Positions 1 to 5,322 are shown, counted from the stretch's first letter. The stretch is DNA of 5,858 bases from Bacteroidota bacterium (GCA_003556985.1 PWPZ01000174.1:1-5858), one strand, 5' to 3'. Notes: generated by a model from the sequence alone, not told the origin. Numbers and translations are program-made.

Positions 1-30
1 GTAATGCTATGAACTTTACTATCTTTATCT

Positions 31-38
31 TAATTTTG
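31..38 (+). promoter_or_regulatory. Candidate -7 promoter box for cysS-ispG
   Basis: The octamer TAATTTTG fits the Bacteroidota -7 consensus TAnnTTTG exactly. It would start transcription about 14 bases ahead of the cysS ATG. No convincing -33 TTTG element is seen at the expected 19-21 base distance, but the window begins only 30 bases upstream. The call rests on one short motif and its position. Confidence 0.45.
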
Positions 39-58
39 CCTGTATTAAACCCAGTTCA

Positions 59-1540
59 ATGACTAAATACCAGGATAATCAGTTTTTTATAAACAATACT
101 CTAACCCGCAGCAAGGAACTTTTTGCACCCCTGAATCCTCCGCATGTAGGGTTGTACGTGTGCGGCCCCACCGTTTACGGCGATCCCCATCTGGGCCACG
201 CCCGCCCTGCGGTAACTTATGATTTATTGTTCAGGTACCTTAAGCATCTCGGCTACAAAGTACGGTATGTTCGAAATATTACCGATGTCGGGCATCTGGA
301 GAGTGATGCCGACGAGGGTGAGGACAAGGTACTCAAGAAAGCCAGGCTTGAACAGCTTGAACCTATGGAAGTGGTGCAGCAGTATACCAACCGGTACCAT
401 GAAGCCATGAATGCCCTCAATATTCTGCCCCCTTCCATTGAGCCAAGGGCATCCGGCCATATAATCGAACAGCAGGTGATGGCTGAAAAGATCATTGAAA
501 AAGGTTATGCCTACGAATCAAACGGTTCGGTTTATTTCGATGTGCTCAGGTATAACAAGGATCACCATTACGGTAAGCTTTCCGGGCGGGTACTGGAAGA
601 TATGGTAAGTGATGCACGAAAGCTCGGACGGCAGGAGGAAAAAAGGAACAGCGTTGACTTTGCATTATGGAAGAAAGCAGACCCTGCACATATCATGAGG
701 TGGCCGTCAAAATGGAGCGAAGGGTTTCCCGGGTGGCACCTGGAGTGTTCTGCCATGAGCAAAAAATATCTGGGCGACCATTTTGATATCCACGGGGGAG
801 GAATGGACCTTATGTTCCCCCACCATGAATGTGAAATTGCCCAGTCGGTCGCCGCCACCGGATCAGATGCCGTCAGGTACTGGATGCACAACAACATGGT
901 GACCATCAACGGACAGAAGATGGGGAAATCTCTCGGCAACTTTATCACGCTGGAAGAACTGTTTGCGGGAAGTCATGAACTGCTTGAAAAAAGCTACAGT
1001 CCCATGACCATAAAATTCTTCATGCTCCAGGCTCATTATGGCAGCACCCTTGATTTCTCAAATGAAGCACTTGGCGCCGCCCAAAAGGGTCTGGCAAGGC
1101 TTATGGGGGCTGTGAACGCACTGGACAAAATGGAACCGGGTGATGCCGGAAGCTTCAACATTGGTGAATTTGAACAAAATGCTTACCGGGCCATGAACGA
1201 CGATCTGGGCAGTCCGGTACTGATAGCCCATCTTTTTGATGCCGCCAGGTATATCAACACAACTCTTGCCGGAAATGACTCGGTCAGCGCAAACGACCTG
1301 GAAGAGCTTCGCCGGCTGTTCCGCACCTTCATATTTGATGTGCTTGGTTTAAAGCAGGAGGGAGACCGGGAGACGGAAGACCTTTCTGCCCGGCTTGTTG
1401 AACTGTTACTGAATATCCGCCTTGAGGTGAAAAAGAAAAAAGACTTTGAACTGTCTGACAGGATACGCGATGAGCTGTCGGAATTTGGCATAGTTGTAAA
1501 GGACAAGAAAGATGGATTTGAATGGGAGTTCGGGGAATGA
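59..1540 (+). CDS. cysS: Cysteinyl-tRNA synthetase
   Basis: This class I aminoacyl-tRNA synthetase attaches cysteine to tRNA-Cys in the cytoplasm, using ATP. The 493 residues are a normal full length for the family. The HIGH-type ATP motif reads HLGH at residues 44-47 and the KMSKS-type loop reads KMGKS at 287-291. By comparison with the E. coli enzyme, the zinc ligands are C35 (in YVCGPTVYG), C230 (in HLECSAMS), H255 and E259 (in FPHHECEIAQS). The Rossmann catalytic core fills about residues 25-310, followed by a helical DALR-type region and a short C-terminal anticodon-binding part. The ATG at 59 leaves the usual short N-terminal lead before the core. No strong Shine-Dalgarno sequence precedes it. 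Its TGA stop overlaps the ispG ATG, so the two genes are very probably co-transcribed. No key residue is missing. Confidence 0.97.
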   Translation: MTKYQDNQFFINNTLTRSKELFAPLNPPHVGLYVCGPTVYGDPHLGHARPAVTYDLLFRYLKHLGYKVRYVRNITDVGHLESDADEGEDKVLKKARLEQLEPMEVVQQYTNRYHEAMNALNILPPSIEPRASGHIIEQQVMAEKIIEKGYAYESNGSVYFDVLRYNKDHHYGKLSGRVLEDMVSDARKLGRQEEKRNSVDFALWKKADPAHIMRWPSKWSEGFPGWHLECSAMSKKYLGDHFDIHGGGMDLMFPHHECEIAQSVAATGSDAVRYWMHNNMVTINGQKMGKSLGNFITLEELFAGSHELLEKSYSPMTIKFFMLQAHYGSTLDFSNEALGAAQKGLARLMGAVNALDKMEPGDAGSFNIGEFEQNAYRAMNDDLGSPVLIAHLFDAARYINTTLAGNDSVSANDLEELRRLFRTFIFDVLGLKQEGDRETEDLSARLVELLLNIRLEVKKKKDFELSDRIRDELSEFGIVVKDKKDGFEWEFGE

Positions 1541-3579
1541 TCAAAAATAGAATAACCACCAGGGAAGTGAGGGTTGGTAATATGGGCATAGGAGCTTCCA
1601 ATCCCATAAGAGTGCAAACAATGACCAGCACCCCCACTTCCGACACCCGGGCCACAGTAGAACAGATCCTCCGTATTGCCACTGCGGGCGCCGACATTGT
1701 GCGCATGACTGTCCGCAATAAGAAAGAAGCGGAGAATCTGGAAAACATCAAGCGGGAACTCAAGCTCGCCGGTTGCCTTATTCCCCTTGTTGCCGATGTT
1801 CATTTCAATCCCGCCATTGCCGAAATTGCCGCAACGATAGTCGATAAGGTACGCATTAATCCCGGCAATTATGGCATATCGCAGGGTATGGGAAAAGCTG
1901 CATTATCGGATGCGGAGTACAGTGAAGAGCTGCTGGCCGCCAGGACCGCCTTTTCACGCCTTCTCTCCATTTGCCGCAAACACGGAACAGCCTTGCGGAT
2001 CGGCGTGAACCACGGCTCCCTCTCGCCTCGGATAATCAACCGATATGGCAATACACCTGCCGGAATGGTTAATTCAGCAATGGAATTTCTGCAATTTTGC
2101 TCAGAAGTAGAGTTTCACAATGTGGTGGTGTCTCTCAAATCAAGCAATACCCGCATAATGGTTGAGTCCAACAGGATGATGGCAGAAAATATGCAGAAGG
2201 AAGGACTTATATACCCTCTGCATCTTGGCGTTACCGAAGCAGGGGAAGGTGAGGACGGCAGGATACGGTCGGTCGCCGGCATCGGAACCCTGCTGTGGGA
2301 AGGGATCGGCGATACAATACGCGTATCACTTACCGAGGATCCTCAAGAGGAAGTACCCGTTGCCCGCAAGCTTATCACACACATTACTATGGCCCGGGAG
2401 ACGAATCAGGCAAATAAAGGAATAACCAACGACGGCAAAATGCCAGCAAGTGAGTTTTCGCGTCAATCTTTCAGGGCAGGGAAGACCGGGGGAGGACAGG
2501 TGCCGGTGGTAATAGGAGAGCTGACGGGTATCACAACCGGCGGAACTTCCGGAGGTGGAATTTCTGATGGCGGGGCTCATGAAGGCAGCGCTGATGAAGG
2601 CAGTGCTATTGATGGTGGCACTCCTGAGGTCGACACTACTGATGTCAGTGCTCGTGAAGATGGCATTCCTGAGGTCGACACTACTGATGTCAGTGCTCGT
2701 GAAGATGGCATTCCTGATGCAGGTACTCCTGATGGCATCGCTCCTGAGGCCGACTATCAGTTTGCATCAATGATAACTGAAAAACGCCTTCCGGCGGAAG
2801 CAAACAAAATTATAGTTGAAGCATCCTTTTGGCTTAAGCATTTCCATGGCAGGAAGGGTGCGGGAATGATCCCCCTCGTAAACAAGGATCAGTATATTTC
2901 GGGGAAGTTTTCAGCCGCCTCACTTATTTTTCTTCAGGTAACTCCAGAAGAATTAACCGTGGATCTTCTTGCCGGGGTCGCCGGAGACAGGCGTGTGGTT
3001 TTTGTGGCTCTTTCACAATCTCACTGTCCCCCGGCCGAAATGATGCAATTCATTGCCCATCTCGAAAAAAAGGGATGCACCAATCCCGTCATATTCAAAA
3101 AAGTGTACCATGCCGCCAATGATGAAGATTTTCAGATTGCGGCAGCAGCCGATTTCGCACCCCTGTTCATTGACGGAATGGGAGATGGTATCTGGCTGTC
3201 AAACAAGCTTCCCGGGAAAAGCGCCCTGTCTGTTTCCACCTCCTTCTCACTTCTGCAGTCCGCCCGAGTAAGGACCAGCAAAACCGAATTCATTTCCTGC
3301 CCTTCCTGTGGCAGGACTACATTTGACATACGTAAAGCCACAGCTGCGGTGAAGCAGAAGACCTCCCATCTGCGTGGACTGACAATTGCTGTGATGGGAT
3401 GTATAGTCAACGGTCCGGGTGAAATGGCCGATGCTGATTACGGATATGTCGGATCAGGCAGGGGTAAAGTAACCCTTTACCGGAAACAGGAGGTGGTTAA
3501 ACGCAACGTTTCGGAAGAAACTGCACTGGAGGAACTCATCGCTCTTATAAAAGAAAGCGGCGACTGGGTTGATAACTGA
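1537..3579 (+). CDS. ispG: 4-hydroxy-3-methylbut-2-enyl diphosphate synthase, long three-domain form
   Basis: IspG (GcpE) reduces the cyclic intermediate MEcPP to HMBPP, the penultimate step of the MEP isoprenoid pathway, with a [4Fe-4S] cluster fed by ferredoxin or flavodoxin. The N-terminal TIM barrel covers about residues 1-285 (VQTMTSTPTSDT, then VADVHFNPAIA and VRINPGNYG). An inserted A*-type domain, as in plant, Thermus and Bacteroidota enzymes, runs to about 580. The C-terminal cluster domain has C588 and C591 in CPSCG, C622 in GCIVNGPGE and the conserved E629. I choose the ATG at 1537, giving 680 residues, because it overlaps the cysS stop as ATGA and has GGGAG eight bases upstream. 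An in-frame ATG at 1522 would add five residues. Residues 332-406 form a low-complexity acidic five-residue repeat array inside the insert, which helps explain the long protein. The frame stays open and all catalytic residues remain, so the gene should be functional. Confidence 0.96.
   Translation: MIKNRITTREVRVGNMGIGASNPIRVQTMTSTPTSDTRATVEQILRIATAGADIVRMTVRNKKEAENLENIKRELKLAGCLIPLVADVHFNPAIAEIAATIVDKVRINPGNYGISQGMGKAALSDAEYSEELLAARTAFSRLLSICRKHGTALRIGVNHGSLSPRIINRYGNTPAGMVNSAMEFLQFCSEVEFHNVVVSLKSSNTRIMVESNRMMAENMQKEGLIYPLHLGVTEAGEGEDGRIRSVAGIGTLLWEGIGDTIRVSLTEDPQEEVPVARKLITHITMARETNQANKGITNDGKMPASEFSRQSFRAGKTGGGQVPVVIGELTGITTGGTSGGGISDGGAHEGSADEGSAIDGGTPEVDTTDVSAREDGIPEVDTTDVSAREDGIPDAGTPDGIAPEADYQFASMITEKRLPAEANKIIVEASFWLKHFHGRKGAGMIPLVNKDQYISGKFSAASLIFLQVTPEELTVDLLAGVAGDRRVVFVALSQSHCPPAEMMQFIAHLEKKGCTNPVIFKKVYHAANDEDFQIAAAADFAPLFIDGMGDGIWLSNKLPGKSALSVSTSFSLLQSARVRTSKTEFISCPSCGRTTFDIRKATAAVKQKTSHLRGLTIAVMGCIVNGPGEMADADYGYVGSGRGKVTLYRKQEVVKRNVSEETALEELIALIKESGDWVDN
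2530..2754 (+). repeat. 15-bp periodic repeat array within ispG
   Basis: Fifteen consecutive 15-bp units encode five-residue blocks, from ITTGG, TSGGG and ISDGG through AHEGS, ADEGS and AIDGG to IPDAG, TPDGI and APEAD. Most units fit a loose pattern of a small or hydrophobic residue, then Pro/Asp/other, then Asp or Glu, then Gly/Val/Ala, then a small or acidic residue. The array holds about 19 Asp/Glu, two Arg, one His and no Lys, so it should be acidic and disordered. It is not the A(D/N)LxX pentapeptide-repeat fold. Similar DNA between units points to growth by slippage or unequal recombination. It lies between VPVVIGEL and DYQFAS in the inserted domain, probably in a surface loop. Confidence 0.88.
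2623..2712 (+). repeat. Perfect 45-bp tandem duplication inside the ispG array
   Basis: Positions 2623-2667 and 2668-2712 are identical. Each encodes PEVDTTDVSAREDGI, that is three five-residue units. Identity with a 45-base offset extends from 2622 to 2717, so the synonymous positions match too. This indicates a recent copying event on top of the older, more diverged 15-bp units. The duplication keeps the reading frame. Confidence 0.95.
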
Positions 3580-3585
3580 TCCTGC

Positions 3586-3612
3586 CCGGCTAACGGTACC
3601 GGTAAAAGCCGG
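3586..3612. terminator. Weak hairpin between convergent ispG and HAD genes
   Basis: CCGGCT at 3586-3591 can pair with AGCCGG at 3607-3612 around a 15-base loop that itself contains the palindrome CGGTACCG. It lies in the 55-base gap between two converging stop codons, where a bidirectional terminator would be expected. There is no T-run on either side, so intrinsic termination is doubtful. Confidence 0.28.
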
Positions 3613-3634
3613 CTATTCCTGATTTCCTGAAGTT

Positions 3635-4306
3635 TCAGTCTGTTTTAAAAATCTGATCCAGTCCTGCGTTTCTCTTATGGTGGACAGTCATTAATCCCGC
3701 TTCTTTTGCCCCTTCAATATTGGGAGCCGAATCGTCAATAAACAGGGTGGTTTCCGCATTCAGGCCTGCATCTTCAATAACATAGGTAAAAATCTCAACA
3801 TCCGGCTTTCTCATTTTAAGGATATGTGAATAATAAACTTTGTCAAAGAGCTTAACAAGACCGGGAAAGCCGTTTTCCTTGCCCGGATTCTGGGTCAAAG
3901 TCTCAATATGAATGGCATTTGTGTTGCTTAACAGGTATAGTTTGTATGATGCGGACAGTTTTTCAAGAATCCTGATGTTGACCGGCGGAAGATCCCTGAG
4001 CATTGCTGCCCACGCCCTGTCAATTTCCTCATCGCTTATATATCTCCCGGCATGTTCGCGTATGGTGTCCCTGAACTGAGCGCTGGTTATCCGTCCTGTT
4101 TCGTAGCGCTGGAAAAGCCCTGCTGCACCTGCTTCCGTGCTGTGCTTAAATATCCTGGCCATCTTCTCTTCCACATTATCGAAGCCCAGCAGACGGAAGG
4201 CATCTATCGTCTTTTGAAGATCAAGGTTCAGGAGTACACCACCCAGATCAAAGATTATCGCTTCAGGCTGTCTGTCACTCAATGGAATTATTTTGATTTT
4301 TGTCAT
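3635..4306 (-). CDS. HAD-superfamily phosphatase, YihX-like
   Basis: This is a 223-residue soluble hydrolase of the haloacid dehalogenase superfamily. Motif I is IIFDLGGV with nucleophile D20. Motif II is LLSNTN with S127. Motif III is KMRKPD with K167. Motif IV is FIDDSAPNIEGA with D191 and D192. A helical cap lies at about residues 30-105. The DLGGV form of motif I, with Gly two residues after the nucleophile, the SNTN motif and the MRKP motif all resemble E. coli YihX, a glucose-1-phosphate phosphatase. Sugar phosphate is therefore the likeliest substrate, but FMN or another small phosphate ester cannot be excluded. The start at 4306 leaves a 15-residue lead before the first strand; no Shine-Dalgarno sequence is visible. 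The gene converges on ispG and diverges from the tRNA gene, so it is probably transcribed alone. Confidence 0.9.
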   Translation of the reverse strand: MTKIKIIPLSDRQPEAIIFDLGGVLLNLDLQKTIDAFRLLGFDNVEEKMARIFKHSTEAGAAGLFQRYETGRITSAQFRDTIREHAGRYISDEEIDRAWAAMLRDLPPVNIRILEKLSASYKLYLLSNTNAIHIETLTQNPGKENGFPGLVKLFDKVYYSHILKMRKPDVEIFTYVIEDAGLNAETTLFIDDSAPNIEGAKEAGLMTVHHKRNAGLDQIFKTD

Positions 4307-4348
4307 AAAAAAAGACCATAAAATTGGAATAAATTAATTGTAAATATG

Positions 4349-4356
4349 TAATATTG
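4349..4356 (+). promoter_or_regulatory. Candidate -7 box for the tRNA gene
   Basis: TAATATTG differs from TAnnTTTG at one position and lies 41 bases before the mature tRNA 5' end. A TTG at 4324-4326 could be the -33 element, although its 22-base spacing is slightly long. The surrounding AT-rich stretch at 4310-4397 is the only intergenic space available for promoters of both the tRNA and the divergent HAD gene. I see no clear box for the HAD gene. Confidence 0.33.
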
Positions 4357-4397
4357 CAGTCCCAAAACAAAACATGAAATAAACAGTTTTGTTTACC

Positions 4398-4471
4398 GGG
4401 CCCATAGCTCAGCTGGTTAGAGCACCTGACTCATAATCAGGGGGTCCCTGGTTCGAGCCCAGGTGGGCCCA
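4398..4471 (+). tRNA. tRNA with CAT anticodon, probably tRNA-Ile2 (lysidine type)
   Basis: All four stems form. The acceptor pairs GGGCCCA with TGGGCCC (4398-4404 and 4464-4470). The D stem is GCTC/GAGC (4407-4410, 4420-4423). The anticodon stem is CCTGA/TCAGG (4425-4429, 4437-4441) with loop CTCATAA and anticodon CAT at 4432-4434. The T stem is CCTGG/CCAGG with loop TTCGAGC. The discriminator is A4471 and CCA is not encoded. A CAT anticodon means Met or, after lysidine modification by TilS, Ile reading AUA. The acceptor pairs C4-G69, C5-G68 and C6-G67 match E. coli tRNA-Ile2 and not its elongator tRNA-Met, so I favour Ile2. An initiator is unlikely because 1-72 is a G-C pair. The last 27 bases of the gene, plus three beyond it, recur at 4973-5002. 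Confidence 0.93.
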
Positions 4472-4474
4472 CTT
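4445..4474 (+). repeat. attL-like direct repeat within the tRNA 3' end
   Basis: This 30-base segment runs from the variable loop through the T arm and acceptor strand to three bases past the discriminator. It is identical to 4973-5002. The identity starts in the tRNA body and ends just outside the gene, which is the usual layout of an attachment site used by tyrosine integrases at tRNA genes. The tRNA stays intact because the incoming copy restores the same sequence. Confidence 0.82.
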
Positions 4475-4483
4475 CAAAATGAG

Positions 4484-4518
4484 AGAGTTACAGCGATAAG
4501 AAGTTGTAGCTCTTTTTT
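4484..4518 (+). terminator. Intrinsic terminator carried by the inserted DNA
   Basis: AGAGTTACA at 4484-4492 pairs over nine positions with TGTAGCTCT at 4505-4513, with one G-T wobble and a 12-base loop, and runs into T4513-T4518. It starts 13 bases after the tRNA discriminator. It would end the tRNA transcript within the inserted DNA and isolate the downstream gene from tRNA transcription. Confidence 0.75.
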
Positions 4519-4660
4519 ATTTAGCATACTTCCAGGCAATCCACCCAAAAAATTCCCTGCCATGTAACTACCCCTAACCTCATTACGGCTCCATGTGTGT
4601 ATCACAGCCAGCGGGAGAAGATGCATCCTTTAAATGCAAATAAATTTAGATATTAATCGT

Positions 4661-4668
4661 TAAATTTG
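4661..4668 (+). promoter_or_regulatory. Candidate -7 box and repeated TAAATTT motif ahead of antitoxin-like gene
   Basis: TAAATTTG fits TAnnTTTG exactly and lies 36 bases before the ATG at 4705. The palindrome TAAATTTA occurs at 4641-4648, exactly 20 bases upstream and about two helical turns away. Such a pair could be an operator for an autoregulating antitoxin. No TTTG -33 element is clear. The assignment depends on motif and position in a very AT-rich stretch. Confidence 0.35.
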
Positions 4669-4704
4669 TTGCATGGTATTAAAATTTTCTAAAACTGAAG
4701 ATTT

Positions 4705-4956
4705 ATGAATACAAACACGGCAGAAATCAAAAATTATTTACATAAGCTCATCGTTGAAACAGATGATGAGGCCATTCTCATGAAAGTGCAGGAATATTTT
4801 ACTGTCCTAAAAGAGAAAAATATTGATTGGTGGGATATGATATCTGATCAGGAAAAAAAAGATATTAAAAAAGGTTTGCAGCAATTGGAAAATGGTGAAG
4901 GGATACCAAATGAACAAGTAAAACGTAAAGTGGATAAATTATTTGGTAGAAAATGA
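4705..4956 (+). CDS. Orphan antitoxin-like small protein
   Basis: The 83-residue protein is charged, soluble and probably mostly helical, with no signal peptide or membrane segment. It resembles small Bacteroidota proteins that usually sit directly ahead of a RelE/ParE-type toxin. These share an N-terminal helix (EIKNYLHKLIVETDD here), a DWWDxIS motif (residues 41-47), an EKKDIKKGLQQLENGEGIPN stretch (50-69) and a basic VKRKVDKLFGRK end. In that family the C-terminal part normally binds and neutralises the toxin. I recognise the pattern from memory, not from a search. No toxin gene follows: the next start, the ATG at 4953 overlapping this stop, is closed by TAG after three codons. The ATG at 4705 has only GAAG as a weak ribosome-binding match. 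The gene is the only cargo between the tRNA-derived repeats. It may still guard against toxins from related modules, or simply be a relic. Confidence 0.72.
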   Translation: MNTNTAEIKNYLHKLIVETDDEAILMKVQEYFTVLKEKNIDWWDMISDQEKKDIKKGLQQLENGEGIPNEQVKRKVDKLFGRK

Positions 4957-4964
4957 AAGAATAG
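4953..4964 (+). pseudogene. Possible start of a lost toxin gene (MKE then stop)
   Basis: An ATG overlaps the antitoxin stop as ATGA, the usual coupling of the second gene in a toxin-antitoxin pair. It reads only Met-Lys-Glu before TAG, and the attR-like repeat begins eight bases later. This position and overlap suggest the 5' tip of a deleted toxin gene. Four codons carry too little information for identity, so this is inference. Confidence 0.3.
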
Positions 4965-4972
4965 TGTTGATT

Positions 4973-5002
4973 TCCCTGGTTCGAGCCCAGGTGGGCCCAC
5001 TT
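4973..5002 (+). repeat. attR-like direct repeat, displaced tRNA 3' end
   Basis: Thirty bases are identical to 4445-4474, comprising the tRNA T arm, the 3' acceptor strand, the discriminator A and CTT. Nothing resembling the 5' half of a tRNA lies upstream, so this is not a second tRNA gene. It is probably the original 3' end of the tRNA, pushed away from its 5' half by insertion. Confidence 0.85.
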
Positions 5003-5011
5003 AATAGACAG

Positions 5012-5046
5012 CCACTTAAAGTCTTTTGACAGTAGGTGGTTTTTTT
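5012..5046 (+). terminator. Intrinsic terminator, probably the original tRNA terminator
   Basis: CCACTTA (5012-5018) pairs with TAGGTGG (5033-5039), with one wobble. After a two-by-two mismatch, GTC (5021-5023) pairs with GAC (5028-5030) around TTTT. Seven Ts follow at 5040-5046. It begins nine bases after the attR-like repeat, the distance expected for a terminator belonging to the uninterrupted tRNA gene. It now also serves the antitoxin-like gene. Confidence 0.8.
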
Positions 5047-5152
5047 GTACGCACAATTTGATACACAAAAATCCTAATTAGATATGGCTGTGCTGGATCA
5101 TATCATAGTTGCCCGGGGGAGGGTATTTCTCATTTGCTGATGAGAGATTATT

Positions 5153-5187
5153 GTGAACTACCCATTAGCTAAAGACTAATGGGCTTC
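5153..5187 (-). mobile_element. IS200/IS605-type right end with hairpin
   Basis: Read on the - strand the segment begins GAAGCCCATTAG and ends CTAATGGGTAGTTCAC. It holds a perfect 8-bp stem (5161-5168 with 5176-5183) and a 7-base loop. A hairpin flanked by GAAGCC on one side and GGGTAGTTCAC on the other is, as I recall, a hallmark of the right end of TnpB-bearing IS200/IS605 elements. There it overlaps the tnpB stop and forms the 3' part of the omega-RNA guide scaffold. Here the stop codon at 5176-5178 lies in the stem, as expected. No left end or TnpA gene is in the window. Confidence 0.6.
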
Positions 5188-5322
5188 GGACTTCACAGGC
5201 TTATGCTTCTTTTCAGAAGTCTGATCTGAGCCTCCATCCGTATAAATCTTTGGCGTGCCGGATGCCAAAATAAGCCCCACGGGTATAAGAATTATTATTA
5301 TAAAACGATGCTCCAAAGGCTG
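5176..5322 (-). pseudogene. 3' tail remnant of a TnpB-like gene
   Basis: The - strand frame ending at the stop 5176-5178 is open for 48 codons back to a TAA at 5323-5325. Its last residues, ASGTPKIYTDGG then SDQTSEKKHKPVKSEAH, resemble the variable tail of TnpB proteins: a G-x-P-x-I-Y-x-x-G stretch followed by a short run ending in SEA at the right-end hairpin. TnpB is the RNA-guided nuclease of IS200/IS605 elements. The RuvC and zinc-finger parts are absent, as the frame is closed upstream and no matching frame was seen further right. This is therefore a decayed fragment. Within it GACTTC/GAAGTC (5189-5194 with 5216-5221) and CTTCT/AGAAG (5206-5219) are alternative stems. TGGCGT/ATGCCA (5251-5267) can also pair, giving an omega-RNA-like fold. 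The hydrophobic IIIILIPVGLIL start may not belong to TnpB. Confidence 0.5.

Larger units (their letters stand above)
4475..5002 (+). mobile_element. Mini integrative element or remnant in tRNA 3' end
   Basis: A 528-bp unit, measured from one repeat start to the next, is bounded by 30-bp direct repeats of the tRNA 3' end. It contains, in order, an intrinsic terminator, about 180 bp without a convincing gene, an AT-rich promoter region, one antitoxin-like gene and 16 bases before the second repeat. Its base composition is visibly richer in A and T than cysS and ispG. No recombinase is encoded, so it is either the deletion remnant of a larger island or a small unit moved by an integrase acting in trans. 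The alternative, a partial tRNA duplication not involving integration, explains the foreign-looking content less well. Confidence 0.68.

Noticed and set aside
1183..1803. 206-residue frame on the - strand across the cysS-ispG junction
   Set aside because: It is antisense to two well-supported genes, is Ser/Arg/Phe-rich as shadows often are, and has no recognisable domain.
2530..2754. Pentapeptide-repeat (A(D/N)LxX) protein domain
   Set aside because: The five-residue period is real, but the central Leu/Phe that builds the right-handed beta helix is missing. The composition suggests disorder.
2530..2754. CRISPR array
   Set aside because: The repeats are contiguous 15-bp coding units without spacers and keep an open reading frame within ispG.
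2555..2773. 72-residue hydrophobic repetitive frame on the + strand inside ispG
   Set aside because: It is the +1 reading of the 15-bp repeat array, and its periodic Met/Leu pattern follows from the repeats. ispG continues through it with conserved sequence on both sides.
4973..5002. Second tRNA gene
   Set aside because: Only the T arm and 3' acceptor strand are present. The sequence upstream cannot form the D arm, the anticodon arm or the acceptor 5' strand.
4865..5068. 67-residue frame on the - strand crossing the attR-like repeat, containing AHLGSNQG
   Set aside because: It overlaps the antitoxin-like gene antisense and reads through the tRNA T-arm copy and the terminator. GSNQG-type peptides are a familiar artefact of translating tRNA T arms.
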